From NCBI GenBank assembly GCA_001247695.2, contig LGRX02027058.1, positions 1-58,384 of the forward strand: a stretch of 58,384 nt of DNA, given 5' to 3'. Below the pieces are notes generated by a model that saw only the letters and a list, made by a program, of their open reading frames with translations, searched no databases and was not told where the DNA came from. Positions 12,385 to 22,951 of this stretch are shown here, in pieces. Numbering within the stretch: the first letter of the stretch is position 1; each line of letters opens with the position of its first letter. The translations under genes were made by a program, and so were the position numbers. Source of the stretch: Cymbomonas tetramitiformis. Its lineage: Eukaryota > Chlorophyta > Pyramimonadophyceae > Pyramimonadales > Pyramimonadaceae.

Positions 12385-15169
12385 ACAATGTAATCCTCCA
12401 GGATGGACAACGAGAGATCTTGGCACCACCGTTGCACGAACTCGTCGTGCATAGCTTCCCGCCCCGTGCGCACAGCGGATAACAACGCTGAGTGCTTCAG
12501 CACAGTTCCGTCCGCCAAGGTCAAGTCCACAGAGGGGTCCAACTCAAACTCGATGAGCCAGGCGGTCATTGGCAGCACCAGAGACATGGTGACATATCGC
12601 GTGCCCTGAATGATGCGGGTGTACTCGAATACCGGCCGCAACACTGGAAGCTGCAAACGAACATACACAGCTAGTCAAATAAATGCTATGTCTCAACCAC
12701 ATATAAGGGTATCACAGTTATGTTCATATATGAATATTGATCGGATAAACCTCCGGAGCCACGGGGTACAAGCCCGTGGTCGTAAGGCGCGGGGAAGTCG
12801 CCACCGAACCGATCAACGGAACTGAACGGTGGTTCTACTAACTTCCCCTTACTTTTTAATCCTGATGCAATATTTCATATATGAACACAAGTAGATTCCT
12901 CAACAATAAAAAGAGGGGAGGAAGTACCGATTGCTGTATGAGCTGCCAGTCAGTCAGATCCAGCTGAAAGTCGCGGTACGTGGAGCCGATCTCGTCAGTG
13001 CTGAGCTTCAACTGGAGAGACTCCACGTCAAACATCTGGAGAGCAGTCTGCTGAGGCGGGAACCATTCCCACTGAAGGTAGGTGCTATTCCAACGGACGG
13101 CCACCGATCGGGGAGGCTGAGTAGTCGGAAGCTGGTATTTAGTTTGGCAGCGATGCAGGCATGCCAACCCGAGCGGAGAACGTCGGAACAAAGCTGCAAT
13201 GCCCTTCGTTTTCACGTGCACGGCGTTGATCTTGTCGACAGCCAGAAATGCGAGAACGCATCGCTGACCAACATGAGCTGGGCAAGGAGAGGTCTCAAAC
13301 TCCGAAAGACCTTTCTGAACGTTGCTGGCACCGTCGGCAACCGCCTTGTGCAAACAGTGACGGACGGTATCGCACATCTCCTCTTCACAGTCAGCCGTGG
13401 CCTCAATAAACTTGCCAATGCCGATGTGAGCCAGGGCCCTCTTGGTCGCCAGCTCGATCTCAATGCCAGTATGGGCAACCTCGCCAAACGGGACAGCTCG
13501 AACGAGGACTTCAGATATGCAGGTAGTGCCAGCAGCCCAAAAATAGAGCAGGATCCCCAACAAGGCAATGCCGTTCTCGGACCAAATGTCAATAGCTGCG
13601 AACATGCAACGAAGGTGCCCGTCAGTTAAAGAGTTATATATCATATCATATTGTTATGCAGGGCAGTAAGAGGGCAAAGTGACAAGTGAAATGCACAGGC
13701 AGGCACAAAGAGGACAGTCAGGAATACCTGAGGAAGGAAGTACAACGGTCTTGATCAAGGCGGCGACCTTATGCCGATCGTGAGCAAGGGCTTTCCCAGA
13801 AAGACAACAGAGCTGGCGGACAACGTTGTGCTTGGTGGGCATTGTGTAAGCTCCCTCGGAAGCAAACAGCAGGACATCAGACAGCTCCGTGTCACGTTCA
13901 GGCAAACTCAGAGGTCGTGCGCGTTTGCACAACCAATTAACCACTTTTCGGGTCAGCGTGTCACGTTTCCCAGCCGGCCAGACAGCACCGTTGTTGGTGA
14001 TAACAGATTGAACGCGGGCAGTCGCATCCTCGGACGGGTCATCATTCAGCTCGGCTTCGAACTCCGCGGCTTCCAGTTCTGCAAGATGTGGCTTGTGGAC
14101 ATAGGAAAGATGCTGACGGGCGTTGGTGGTGTTCATGGAGGATGCCAATCGCGCGTTGCACCCTTTAATGGCACATCGGAGTCCAACAGGCATGCTAGTG
14201 GTGGGACAGATAATCTCGTTGAGCAGCGACCATACCTGCCACAGGCGAAAACAAATGCGGTCAGCAAACAACGAATACAACGAGGGAGGTTCATTAGCAG
14301 GCATGGGTCGGTGTGTCAGCGGTGGCACGCGCGATATGAATGCAGACTCACGGCCACGCAGTCGCACCTTCGCAACACGCCGACCTCGCATGGCAGGTCG
14401 AAGGATCTCTTCGGTTTCACCCTCATCTTCAGTAACATCATCTTCTGCAGTGGAAGGGGAAGGCTCTACAGTCGCACCAACACCAGCGCTACTGGTAGCA
14501 GCGACAACAACAGCAGGGGTGTTTGAGTTGACTGGCGACTTGCGTCTGCGTTTGCCAAGCTTAAGGGGCTCAAGTTGTGACTTATCATTTCTAAATTTGG
14601 CGATATCGTCCTCCAGACCGGCCAGGTTCTCGATCGGCTCCCACGTGTCGTGAGCCTGACTGTAGCCTTTCCAGCGAATGAGCCATTCCTCCACTGTACG
14701 ATCGCCTGATTTCGACAATCGCTCGGCTAAAATACACTCGACATCGTAAATGTTGTCAGCGTTATCACGATGATCGAACTCGTGATTGGGCGTACGTTTA
14801 ATCGGTCCCTTGCCAATGGGGGCTAGCCTGCTGTTATTGGTCGAAGGCTTGCTTTTCTTGGATGCACGCTTACCCATGATGAGAGAGTTCTGGTGAGTAG
14901 TTGGACTGATAATGGCTGTCATGTTGCTTTATATGGTGGTGAAAGCTTGGTGGTGGTGAGCCCGTGACAGCCAAGGTTTTGAAAATTCAAATTTTCGCTT
15001 CTCGCTGGCTCTCCAGCGAGAAGGATCTCAATTCGACAAAAATATCAAACCGCAATATCAGACCATGCCACCAATCGGGTGGTCGAACGTGGTGACCAAA
15101 TCGATTTTCGGTGACGTCGCATGACGGCAAACCGATTAATCGTGTATATGCGATTCTAAGGTGAAATCT

Positions 15170-15440
15170 TGAAAACCGATTCGATTGGTGTATATTACCC
15201 ACCGTAACCGATTTGATTCCTGTACCCAATTTCACACAACCGATTTGATTAGTAATTAGTCCAGGGTGGGAACCGATTCGATTATAATTTGTCACAGCGC
15301 CAAACCTATTTGATTTGTAATTAGTCCTGAGTAGAAACCTATTCGATAATTTGTCATAATCGCAAACCTATTCGATTCCTAATTTGTCATAATCGCAAAT
15401 CGATTCGATAGGGGTATACACTATTAAATCGATTAATCAT
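15170..15440. repeat. hAT subterminal repeats, right
   Basis: About ten AT-rich units with the core AACC(G/T)ATT(T/C)GATT, several alternating with AATTTGTCATAATCGC. They mirror the array at 8577-8772. Some units read AACCTATTTGATT and others AACCGATTTGATT, so two subfamilies are interleaved. Confidence 0.8.
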
Positions 15441-15546
15441 AATTCCTCGACTAATCGATTCCCACCCTTGCGCTTGAGATGGTGTGTTTCCCTTGACAAA
15501 TCTGCCTGCTCCACCCTAACTCTTCCTCCGTAATAGTACAGGGTGG

Positions 15547-15741
15547 TGCGTTGGATGTGACACCCCGAGTGTGTCACGGTCCTATGTATGTACTTCTAGT
15601 ACTCTGTACAGTACGGGTGTCACAGGTTTAGGGTTTCCGGCTTAAGCCGAGCTTTGGTTAATATAACTTACTTCTTGTGTTATCTTAAGTGAAAGCATTC
15701 TGATTGTTTATCAATATATAGTTATCACCATATATCTAACA
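15547..15741 (+). repeat. 3' LTR of E1
   Basis: Partner of 3327-3516, opening TGCGTTGGATGTGAC and ending ATATCTAACA. It follows AGGGTGG, the right arm of the conserved 3' hairpin. The next bases (ACACT) do not match the bases before the left LTR (GATTG), so no target duplication is preserved. Confidence 0.83.
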
Positions 15742-15791
15742 ACACTATTAACTTGAAGAGAGGCGGCGGCGGGTTCACGGGTTCACCTGTA

Positions 15792-15915
15792 CAGTAATCA
15801 CTCACCTTAAGGAACTCCGACGTTAAGGAACCAGTCAGCCTGGGGGGGGATTAAGTTGATGAGAAAAGCTGGCTGACCTGGAATTTACGGTTTTCTTAAA
15901 GGTGAGTGATTACTG
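15792..15915. mobile_element. MITE with TA target site, about 124 bp
   Basis: The ends are long inverted repeats: CAGTAATCACTCACCTTAAG at 15792 and the complement, ending GGTGAGTGATTACTG, at 15915. Both sides are flanked by TA (15790-15791 and 15916-15917), the target used by Tc1/mariner elements. A G run sits near the middle. There is no coding capacity. The flanks 15742-15789 and 15918-16044 hold no other recognisable feature. Confidence 0.82.
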
Positions 15916-16049
15916 TAGCTCAGTGCCGAATTCGCGCCTCAAAACATCAACATAGCTCGTGGAAATTCCGAGGAAATTGTTTTCCCCGAGAACAGGAGCT
16001 CAACAAAGATATCAGACTGTTCGGGTCGGTCTGTCGGATGAAAAACGTC

Positions 16050-16304
16050 TACCGGAATATCCTAGTTCACTAGATATCAGAGGGCCCCGAACTGTGTGGA
16101 TAAACTCGTAAGATAAATAAACCCTAAGCTAGATATACCCGGAACGGTCTCGGACGGTTTCGGAGTCTAGCCTACCTGTGACACAGCGTGTGTCACAGCA
16201 CGAACCTATAGATCAGTCAGCAGTCCAGTGTTGGTCCTAGTAGGAGTCTGTCATAGGGGCCTGACCGGGACTCCCAGTCAGGGCTGCCTATACAGATTTC
16301 AGCA
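16050..16304 (-). repeat. 3' LTR of E4 (255 bp)
   Basis: On the minus strand it starts TGCTGAAATCTGTATAGG and ends GATATTCCGGTA. It differs from the two 5' copies by several substitutions and small indels (for example around GTCCTAGTAGGAG), so E4 is older than E3. Confidence 0.88.
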
Positions 16305-16619
16305 CACCACCCCAGCACTGTGGGTGGTGACTGTCTAGGAGAGTCAGATAATGTAAGATAAGTTAGGGCAGGAGCCAGGTTGACAGACCTACTAACTGCT
16401 AATCCAACTGTGCAATTCTGAAACACAAATTGGAAACCCTCTAGCTAGCACAGGTGCAGAAACCTACGGGCATTGTGCACCCGCTAAACAACTGAAAGGC
16501 ACCGAGCTAGCAAGCCAGAATATAACTTGTAGATGTCAAACGCAAAAACATAAACCAGAAAATTGTCACCGGAGTTCCGCACACCACCATGTTGGTGTGC
16601 ATCCAGAGTGAACAAGAAG

Positions 16620-19211
16620 TCAATCGACAGCACCAAAGCAGCCAGCGGTGGTCTCAGTCAAGTCCGACCCGAAGGGAGGGTTCCCGAAAGGACCTCTCTC
16701 ATGTAGAGCCACACCGTAGAAGAAGGCCATGTCGAAACTCAAATCTGCCTGAGCAAGGTCCTGAAAGAGGTCAGGGGGCTCAGGCGGCTCAAGCGGTGGC
16801 ACATTGTCAGCCACAAAGAAACCCTGAGCCGGGATCACGGACTCAACAAATTCATTCGTGGAGAAAATCGACGGAGTCTCCCAATCGAGATCACCACCAG
16901 GCGAAGGCAATCCCGCAGCCGACTGAGCATCGGGCACGGCTGCCACCCCCATGATCGAGATGTAAAGAACGAGGGAAAGGAGGAAATGAATTCCCCATGG
17001 CCCAACCGTGGCAGGAAAGCCCCAGGGCGGCTTCCCACAACCGTAGGTCCTCTGCTCGTCCACGGGTGGCCCGGAAACATGATTGGCCGCCGGAGGCGAA
17101 CCCCGCGGCTTCAGCCGGAAGCTGCCGTCGGCAAAGTCCTCGTAGTCGTCGGTGTCGTAGCCGGTGAGGTCAACCGGCGCGATGGCGGCGTGGTTGACAG
17201 TCTGAACGAACCCAGGGAACTCACCGTCCGTCGTGGCAGTCACCCGCGCCGATTGAAGCGGCACGGGCTTCGCATCTTCCTCCTGCGAGACAGGCAAAGC
17301 AGGGGCCGGCACGGCGGATGCCGATGCCGCCGCACCACCTGCCGGAACCTGCTCCTCCGGCATGTTCCCCGCTGCCGCGGGGCCGCACACCAGAGCCGAT
17401 GCATGCGGCTCGAGAACCGCCGGTGGTGGGAAGGATGCGTGGGTGTAGTGATGCACCTTGCAGTTTGCCGCGGCATGGACCTCCGCGGCGAGATCGTCCA
17501 GCCGCTGATGAATGTCGTCACCTGCGGGCTCGTCAGCAGGCTGCTGCGGCTCTACCGTGAAGCCGTAGGCGGACACGTCGATCCCGCCCACCGCACCCGC
17601 ACAGAGTACCGCAGGCGGCCCGTACGTAGATGCCGCAGTGGCAAAAGCCTCGGCCCCATCATCCGCCGCCTGCTGGAACAGGGCACACATGGCCAATGCA
17701 CGCACCCCCTCCGCGTCCTCCTCGTCGATGGGAATGCAGAATGCCGCGGCCGAGTGCGGGGGATGCTGACGCCCGCCCAACGGACAGTCGCGGTAGAAGT
17801 GGTACTGCTCACCTTTTCCCGCCTTCTTGCACCTTCCGCAAAAGGGCTTCGCCTTTTGGTCGTCACGGTCGAAACCGACCGCAGGCAGCGGGTGCGTGCC
17901 GACACGGAATCCCCGCTGCGTACCGCGCTGCGGCTGCTGCCGCTGCTGCCGCTGCGGCTGCTGCCGCTGCTGCTGCGCCGGCAGCGCGTCCGTCCCGCGC
18001 TGTTGCCGCAGCAAATCCTGAAGCTCGTTGATCTTGTTGAGGAGGGCGCCGTACTCGGTACTGGAGAGCTGCGCGGAGATGACGCTCTTGCCCGAGACTG
18101 CCTTCCCCGCCCTCGTCTGCGCCCAAGCCTGATAAATCTCCACCACAAGGGAGCGGAGAGACGCCAAGGAGACATGCGCGAGATCGGCCGCGAGAGGATA
18201 CCGCACCTTGACCGCAGTGTAAAACACCGGGTCCAGCCGGTTGTACAGGGATAGTTTCCTGGTCTCCTTGGTGGGTGTCCAGTCCGTAGCTTTGTTATCC
18301 CGCACCAGACGCTGTTCCCGAGCCAAGATGGGCTGCAGGTCAGTGTCTGCGGGATAACGCAACGCGGCATGCTCCTCCTGGTGCGACTCACGTAGCGCCA
18401 CCGGTACACAGCCCTTGATGATGTCCAGTTGTCCACCAAGGCTCGCCGTCCATCACGGTCAGACGAGGCGTCGGTGCCAGTCAACCAGACGTAGGCGTTG
18501 CTGTGCTTTTCGATAACCAGAGCCAGAACGTCGAAGAGCAAGCCGTTGACCTTGGTCACCCCACGAGCCAGAGGGTCGTCGAGGTCAAAGGATGCCAGCT
18601 CCAGTCCAGCCGAATGAAACTCCGTACGCAGCTGCACCACCAGCTCGGAGAGGAGGCCAGCGTCGTCCGTACCGCGGAAGTGGTGCTTCTTGTCCCCAAG
18701 GACATCCTCGCGGACACCCTTGGCCCATTGGCGGTGTAGACGCGCTTTGTAGATGTCGTCAACCAGCTTGCTCTGCTCCTGTAAGTACTTCCTGGTCGCC
18801 ACGTCTGCATCCTCGTTGGAAGTCGGAGCGGGGGTCGGAACGGTTGGCGTACGCACCGTCGGACTGTTCCGAACCCCGTCTAATAGCCTCAGCGAGGCGT
18901 CGATATCACTGTCCCTGTCCAGGGACTTCTTCGCTCGGGTCAACATATATACCCATACTCTGAAAAGCCAGAGGGGAGGTGGTACGCAGTCGCGCGGTTG
19001 GGTGTGGTCGCGGAAAAATGGTAATGGTCAGCAGCGGATAGGAGCTAAGAGAGTGGAGCGGCGAGGGGCACTCGAAGATGTCGTCGAAGTCGAAGGTGTC
19101 GCGAACACCAGCCCAGAAAACAGTAATCAGCAGGGCCAGTGCCGGTGCAAAACTGGATCCGAACATTGCTAAGACTAGTCCGTAACGAGGCGCGGTCCCC
19201 ATGGCCGCCAC
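16620..19211 (-). pseudogene. E4 Gag-like protein, frameshifted
   Basis: Reading from 19211 gives a hydrophobic N-terminus (MAAMGTAPRYGLVLAMFG with ALALLITVFWAG), matching the E3 start. Near 18950 a TATAT run shifts the frame, and MLTRAKKSLDRDSDIDASLR continues from 18946. At about 18423-18430 an 8-bp insertion (a TGGAC-AAC-TGGAC duplication) breaks the frame again. The rest, from MALRESHQEEH, runs to 16620. It holds KLSLYNRLDPVFY, a polar Gln-rich stretch, a knuckle-like C-x2-C-x9-H-x4-C (PFCGRC to FYRDC), acidic and Pro-rich linkers and YGCGKPPWGF followed by a hydrophobic segment. Protein similarity to E3 is high throughout. Confidence 0.82.
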
Positions 19212-19355
19212 TCCCAGTTGCTTACCGCAAACAATTCATACCATAAATCCTAGTCGCACCCAACCGCGCCCGCGCGCACCACCTCTCCAAGCGGCCGTTT
19301 AGCCAATCATGGCCAAATCAGCAAGTGGAATAAAAGCGTGGATGGGGCCACGACC

Positions 19356-19612
19356 TACTGGAATATCCTAGTTCATTAGATATCAGAAACTCCCGAACTC
19401 TGCGGATAAACTCTCATAAGATAAATAAACCCTAAGCTAGATATACCCGGAACGGTCTCGGACGGTTTGATTCGGAGTCTAGCCTACCTGTGACACAGCG
19501 TGTGTCACAGCACGAACCTATAGATCAGTCAGCAGTCCAGTGTTGGCCTAGGAGTCTGTCATAGGGGCCTGACCGGGACTCCCAGTCAGGGCTGCCTATA
19601 CAGATTTCAGCA
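19356..19612 (-). repeat. Inner 5' LTR of E4
   Basis: Full-length LTR next to the primer-site-like sequence. Its outer end runs straight into the second LTR copy with a two-base overlap (CA at 19611-19612). Confidence 0.87.
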
Positions 19613-19865
19613 ATATCCTAGTTCACTAGATATCAGAGGGTCCCGAACTGTGTGGATAAACTCTCATAATAAATAAACCCTAAGCTAGATATACCCGGAA
19701 CGGTCTCGCAACGGTCTCGGAAACTAGCCTACCTGTGACACAGCGTGTGTCACAGCACGAACCTATAGATCAGTCAGCAGTCCAGTGTTGGTCCTAGGGG
19801 TCTGTCATAGGGGTCTGCACCGGGACTCCCAGTCAGGGCTGCCTATAATACAGATTCCAGCAACG
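19611..19865 (-). repeat. Outer tandem 5' LTR of E4
   Basis: A second LTR in the same orientation, lacking about 7 bp at the junction with the inner copy. It is flanked by the ACGTC target duplication. The three LTRs differ from one another by small indels, so the tandem arrangement is real and not a simple read duplication. Confidence 0.85.
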
Positions 19866-20303
19866 TCTCGCGTCGGTCGTTAGGGGTGCCCAACTAAAGT
19901 TGAGCCGTCCAATGTTTTTAGATCGGGAACATCGGAAGGTCCGAAGAGATTCCTGGGGAGCGACAAAGGAATGCATCATATTTTGATCTCTGGAATCGCA
20001 CATGGACTGTCGGATTCGGAAAAGTGCCATTGTTAAAAATAAACGGACTAGTTTAAGTTGTGCAGCTCTATCGGTCGTCCCGGATGACCCAACCAACGCA
20101 AGTCCGAAGTCGGACGCATCGAGATTCCGAATCCGGAATTGTAACCCTGCGCTGGTGGTTTGGGACATTCGAGGCAAGATCTAGCAAAAATACCCCCACG
20201 TGAAGATCTTACGGTGGGAATATCAAGTTTCCAAAAAATCGATCGCACGATCGAACGCGCGGGGTTCGCGCGGGGGTCCCTTGATAGGGCCTACCTTGCA
20301 CCT
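19866..20303. other. Spacer, nothing recognised
   Basis: After the ACGTC target duplication this 430-bp spacer carries no credible coding sequence. Short frames exist on both strands but none has a recognisable motif. It ends in the CACCT target duplication (20299-20303) of E5. Confidence 0.5.
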
Positions 20304-20540
20304 TGACAGAAAAGGCTAATATATGTTATATATATTAGACTGGCGGAAGCACAAGCAGGGAGTGACACCGTGATTCACTGCAGACTAAGATGAGATAATG
20401 AAATAACTTTGGGGTTTTATTATCGCGGAACGGTGAAGAGAGAAGCAAGCTGACGTGGCACCTCGGGTCAAGGGGTGATCGGAGAGAGTGTGACTGCCCC
20501 CCACCTTATGGGGGGGGGCTGAAAGTCTCATCTCACATCA
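20304..20540 (-). repeat. 3' LTR of E5 (237 bp), intact copy
   Basis: Plus-strand sequence runs from TGACAGAAAAGGCTAATA to TCTCACATCA. It includes AGTGACACCGTGATTCAC uninterrupted, and so preserves the empty site of the LARD insertion seen in the partner LTR. Confidence 0.9.
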
Positions 20541-20689
20541 CACCACCTCACCCCGAAGGCGTGAGGTGCCACAACAAGGCAGGCAAGCATGCATCCCAAA
20601 CCTAAACCCTAGGCAAAAATAGGCAGCAGTTACAGGCCCAATGGGCTTTCTTGCAGTCCGAAACCACTGCACTACGTAGCTAGAGCTGT

Positions 20690-21226
20690 TCACCGCAAGT
20701 GTCTGTCTAATTCAGTGCTGCACACCACCAGACTGTGATGTGTCTGGTGGCAGGTCGATTGTGGCATTGGCGACGGGCTGCGACCCCATGAAAGGCGGTA
20801 ACCAGATCGGCCCCTCAAATTCCAACCAATACCTGTGCGCGGCCATGGCGTAACGTGGCCAAGCACCACCAGAGGCAAGTGGCAGAGGGGGAGGAATGTG
20901 GGAAATGCGGAAAGTGGCTCGAACACAAAGGTGTCGAACGCACGAGGAAGTGGGGGTGGGAGACGAAAGGCGTTCTCAAGCACCACCACATCGTAGTAAG
21001 GCAGCACACAACGCGAAGGCGAGGAATGCGGTGAGGCGCTCTCGTAGGAGTCATAGCACTCGTTGTCGATGGCGAAAATGTCGGAGTCGTGCTTGGTGTC
21101 TGGTGCGCAAGCACCACCAGACACCACCAGACCAAAGCCAGAGGTAGAATGTTGTCGACGTAATCGAAGAGAGACCAACGCAGAACGAACAGCGGCCATA
21201 CGCGCACGATGAGGTCCAGTGGACAT
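20690..21226 (-). CDS. Short unrecognised ORF within E5
   Basis: A frame of about 179 codons starts at MSTGPHRARM (21226); the open frame extends further upstream to 21322. The product is rich in Ser, Pro and Arg with a GLVVSGGACAP stretch, an acidic DNECYDSYESASPHS patch and a Leu/Val-rich segment near VFEPLSAFPTFLPLCHLPLV. It occupies the place of the Gag C-terminus in the related elements, but I could not align it with confidence. It may be non-functional. Confidence 0.25.
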   Translation of the reverse strand: MSTGPHRARMAAVRSALVSLRLRRQHSTSGFGLVVSGGACAPDTKHDSDIFAIDNECYDSYESASPHSSPSRCVLPYYDVVVLENAFRLPPPLPRAFDTFVFEPLSAFPTFLPLCHLPLVVLGHVTPWPRTGIGWNLRGRSGYRLSWGRSPSPMPQSTCHQTHHSLVVCSTELDRHLR

Positions 21227-21297
21227 GGTCGCTGACCACTGACTGCTGACTGCAGAATCTGCGAACCCAAAATTAGGGTTCCCAAGCGAAAAGCGAG

Positions 21298-21640
21298 TTT
21301 CTCGTAAAATCAAGCAAATCAAACGATGAAAGGGTCAATTTGGGGTAGATTCTCGCGAGGAAAACGTCGGTCAAGTCAAAAACGTCGTGCGGTAAACCGT
21401 TCTCCCGCCAGGAGCGGTGCTGCTGGCCAGATAGTCGAGAGCGCGTTTGGGTGCTTGGTGTGAACGTAACTTTCCGTAAAATTAACTAAATCGAGCGATG
21501 AAGAAGTCAAATTTGGGTAAAATTCGACGAGGAAAACGGCGGTGAGGTCAAAAACGTCGTGCGGCAAGCCAATTTTCCGGCAGCGGAGGCGCTGCTGACC
21601 AGAGTGTTGAAGGCGCAAATGTCTGTTGAAAGTTCAAAGA
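21298..21640. repeat. Two tandem copies of a 172-bp unit in E5
   Basis: CGTAAAAT(C/T)AA-(C/G)-AAATC, CGATGAA, GAGGAAAAC, AAAAACGTCGTGCGG and GGAGGCGCTGCTG-like blocks occur in the same order from 21298 and again from 21470, offset by 172 bp. The copies have diverged considerably. They sit near the 5' end of E5 (minus orientation), where leader repeats are common in short LTR elements. Confidence 0.65.
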
Positions 21641-21727
21641 TGCGGCGAAATCAAAAACGCCGATACGTAGGGGCGAAGGTCTCGTTAACTTCGGTTGAAG
21701 TTGGTCGAAAAATAACACAATTTCCCG

Positions 21728-21810
21728 AGGTACGTGCGAAGGTACGTGCGGAGGTACGTGCGGGTTACGTGCTGTTACATGCGGGTTACGTGCGGGTTAC
21801 GTGCGTGATC
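21728..21810. repeat. Tandem 9-11-bp repeat (GGTACGTGC / GGTTACGTGC)
   Basis: About eight units of GGTACGTGCG or GGTTACGTGCG in a row, with slightly variable length. It lies within the 5' part of E5 just upstream of its primer-site-like sequence. No function is evident. Confidence 0.8.
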
Positions 21811-21926
21811 AAAGTAGCCGAGAAAAGGATGCCACACCAAAGATGGTGGACCGACGTAACCTGGCAGAAAAGGCTAATATATGTTATATATATTAGACTA
21901 GCGGAAGCACAAGCAGGGAGTGACAC

Positions 21927-22503
21927 TGTCAGGGTTATGACCGATGACATATGTGTCATACATGTCATACGAGTCATACCATGTCATGTCGTGTCATATA
22001 TTATTATGACAGTCGACAGTATGGTCGATCATGACTATACAGGTCGAGTCGCGTCATACATTTATGACAGTCGTCAGTACGGTCGACTATGACATGTACA
22101 GTCATACCATTTGTCATTCACTCACCTTGAGTGACACCTGTCATCGAGAGGCCAGGTTGTGGCATCGAGATGACAAAGCAAGATGAAGTCTTGAAGAACG
22201 AAAGTGTTCGGAGAAAACTCATCTTCGCTTCTAGCATGTTCTGAACAAGCATGCGAGTATCATATGGCTTATTCGTTCAGCCGATACTGATTGTTCAACC
22301 AATGCCTTGGGTTCACAACCCAATTGTGGTGGCATCTGTGAGATGCGGGGCATTGCGTAAAATGAGGTAGCGTTGGGCTACAGCAGTCACTTCTGAAGAA
22401 GCACTGCACTCATATCCACACATACGCTGCGTGAGCTATTAACGTTCCATAATAGCCTCGCTATATATCATATATCATATCGCTTCCAAGCGAACCCTTA
22501 AGA
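21927..22503 (+). repeat. 5' LTR of the LARD (577 bp)
   Basis: Begins TGTCAGGGTTATGACC and ends CCCTTAAGA, so it has the usual TG start but an unusual GA end. It contains several ATGACA/TGTCAT palindromic blocks in its first 200 bp. It differs from the right LTR by one inserted base (GAAGAACGAAAG here, GAAGAACTGAAAG there) and a substitution or two. Confidence 0.9.
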
Positions 22504-22951
22504 GTGGTATTCTCGTAAACGGCTCGCAGATTCGGTGTCAGATGTAACAGCATAAGGCACATGATGTGACCTACGCTAAGATCGCGTATGCTCGGGCACG
22601 GTGATGTGACCTGCGCTACGATCGCGTATGCATGGGCACGATGTGACCCGCGCCGATGACGTGGATTCGGGCTGCATCCCAAGAACTGCGATGCACCTTC
22701 GGTGCGATGGGCTGCATCCCAAGAACTGCAATTCGGCTCATAGTAAGCTGCCCCGTCATCACATCGACCGAACTGTGATACGAACTGGAACACGAATCGT
22801 CAGGTGACGATCTGATTTCAAGTGGGGAGATATGTTAGGGATCGCGAGCAGTCATCAGATGTTGGTGCGTCATCGAAGCTGCCGAATCGCGATCCGTAAT
22901 TATATCAGGAACTGAATGAGTACCACTGAATGCGGGTCGATGTCATCATCA

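Larger units (their letters stand above)
8939..14922 (-). pseudogene. hAT transposase with chromodomain and BED-type finger, interrupted by E2
   Basis: Exon 1 (14922-13728) encodes a chromodomain (about residues 58-112, with EEWLIRWKGYSQAHDTWEP), an acidic linker and a BED-like finger (C-x4-C, then H-x4-H). The intron runs from GTATTC to TTCGCAG. Exon 2 (13595-12928) carries the hAT catalytic core: IDIWSENGIALLGI, VADGASNVQKG, CPAHVGQRC and RWNSTYLQWEW. A second intron ends TTTGCAG. Exon 3 runs 12650-12390, is broken by E2, and resumes at 9446-8939 with LLDPRWKNW and the dimerisation motif GCPATTGGVERTFSAAGR. Except for the E2 insertion the exons look intact. Alternative start is MGKRASKK at 14877. 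A chromodomain may direct insertion to marked chromatin (inference). Confidence 0.85.
8474..15470 (-). mobile_element. Chromodomain-bearing hAT DNA transposon
   Basis: The ends are imperfect inverted repeats: CAAGGGTGGGCATTAG at 8474 and the complement of CCCACCCTTG at 15461-15470. An exact 8-bp target duplication, CGCTTGAG, lies at 8466-8473 and 15471-15478, the length diagnostic for hAT elements. Inside is a minus-strand hAT transposase gene and two subterminal arrays of an AAACCTATTTGATT-like repeat. The element is about 7.0 kb as found and about 4.06 kb without E2 and its target duplication. It sits just upstream of the E1 3' LTR, outside the E1 gag frame. Confidence 0.92.
3327..15741 (+). 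mobile_element. LTR/gag element E1, nested host of three other insertions
   Basis: Two copies of an approximately 190-bp direct repeat bound this block, and Gag-like sequence lies between them in the same orientation. Subtracting the hAT element (8474-15470) and the 4487-6540 insert leaves an element of about 3.4 kb. No reverse transcriptase, integrase or protease was seen, so it is a non-autonomous gag-only element. The sequence after the left LTR starts GGTTATGGTGC, like the GGT-type primer sites of E2-E5. A 7-bp stem (CCACCCT at 15511, AGGGTGG at 15540) lies before the right LTR. No target duplication matches at the outer edges, so the ends may have recombined. Confidence 0.7.
16050..19865 (-). 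mobile_element. Gag-only LTR element E4 with a duplicated 5' LTR
   Basis: The element lies reversed. One LTR is at 16050-16304 and two head-to-tail LTRs are at 19356-19612 and 19611-19865. The 5-bp target duplication ACGTC lies at 16045-16049 and 19866-19870, so the whole LTR-body-LTR-LTR block behaves as one insertion. The LTR sequence is a relative of the E3 LTR (shared AAATAAACCCTAAGCTAGAT and TAGGGGCCTG stretches). The conserved hairpin (CACCACCC 16305-16312, GGGTGGTG 16322-16329) abuts the 3' LTR. The primer site next to the inner 5' LTR reads GGTCGTGGCCCC on the minus strand, almost as in E3. Confidence 0.9.

Noticed and set aside
3327..15741. Simple LTR retrotransposon of 12 kb with pol
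   Set aside because: The apparent length comes from nested insertions; no polymerase genes are present.
17863..18126. Poly-Ala/Gln repeat ORFs near 17930-17990
   Set aside because: They arise from a GCTGCTGCC-type stretch within the E4 Gag Gln/Arg-rich region read in other frames.
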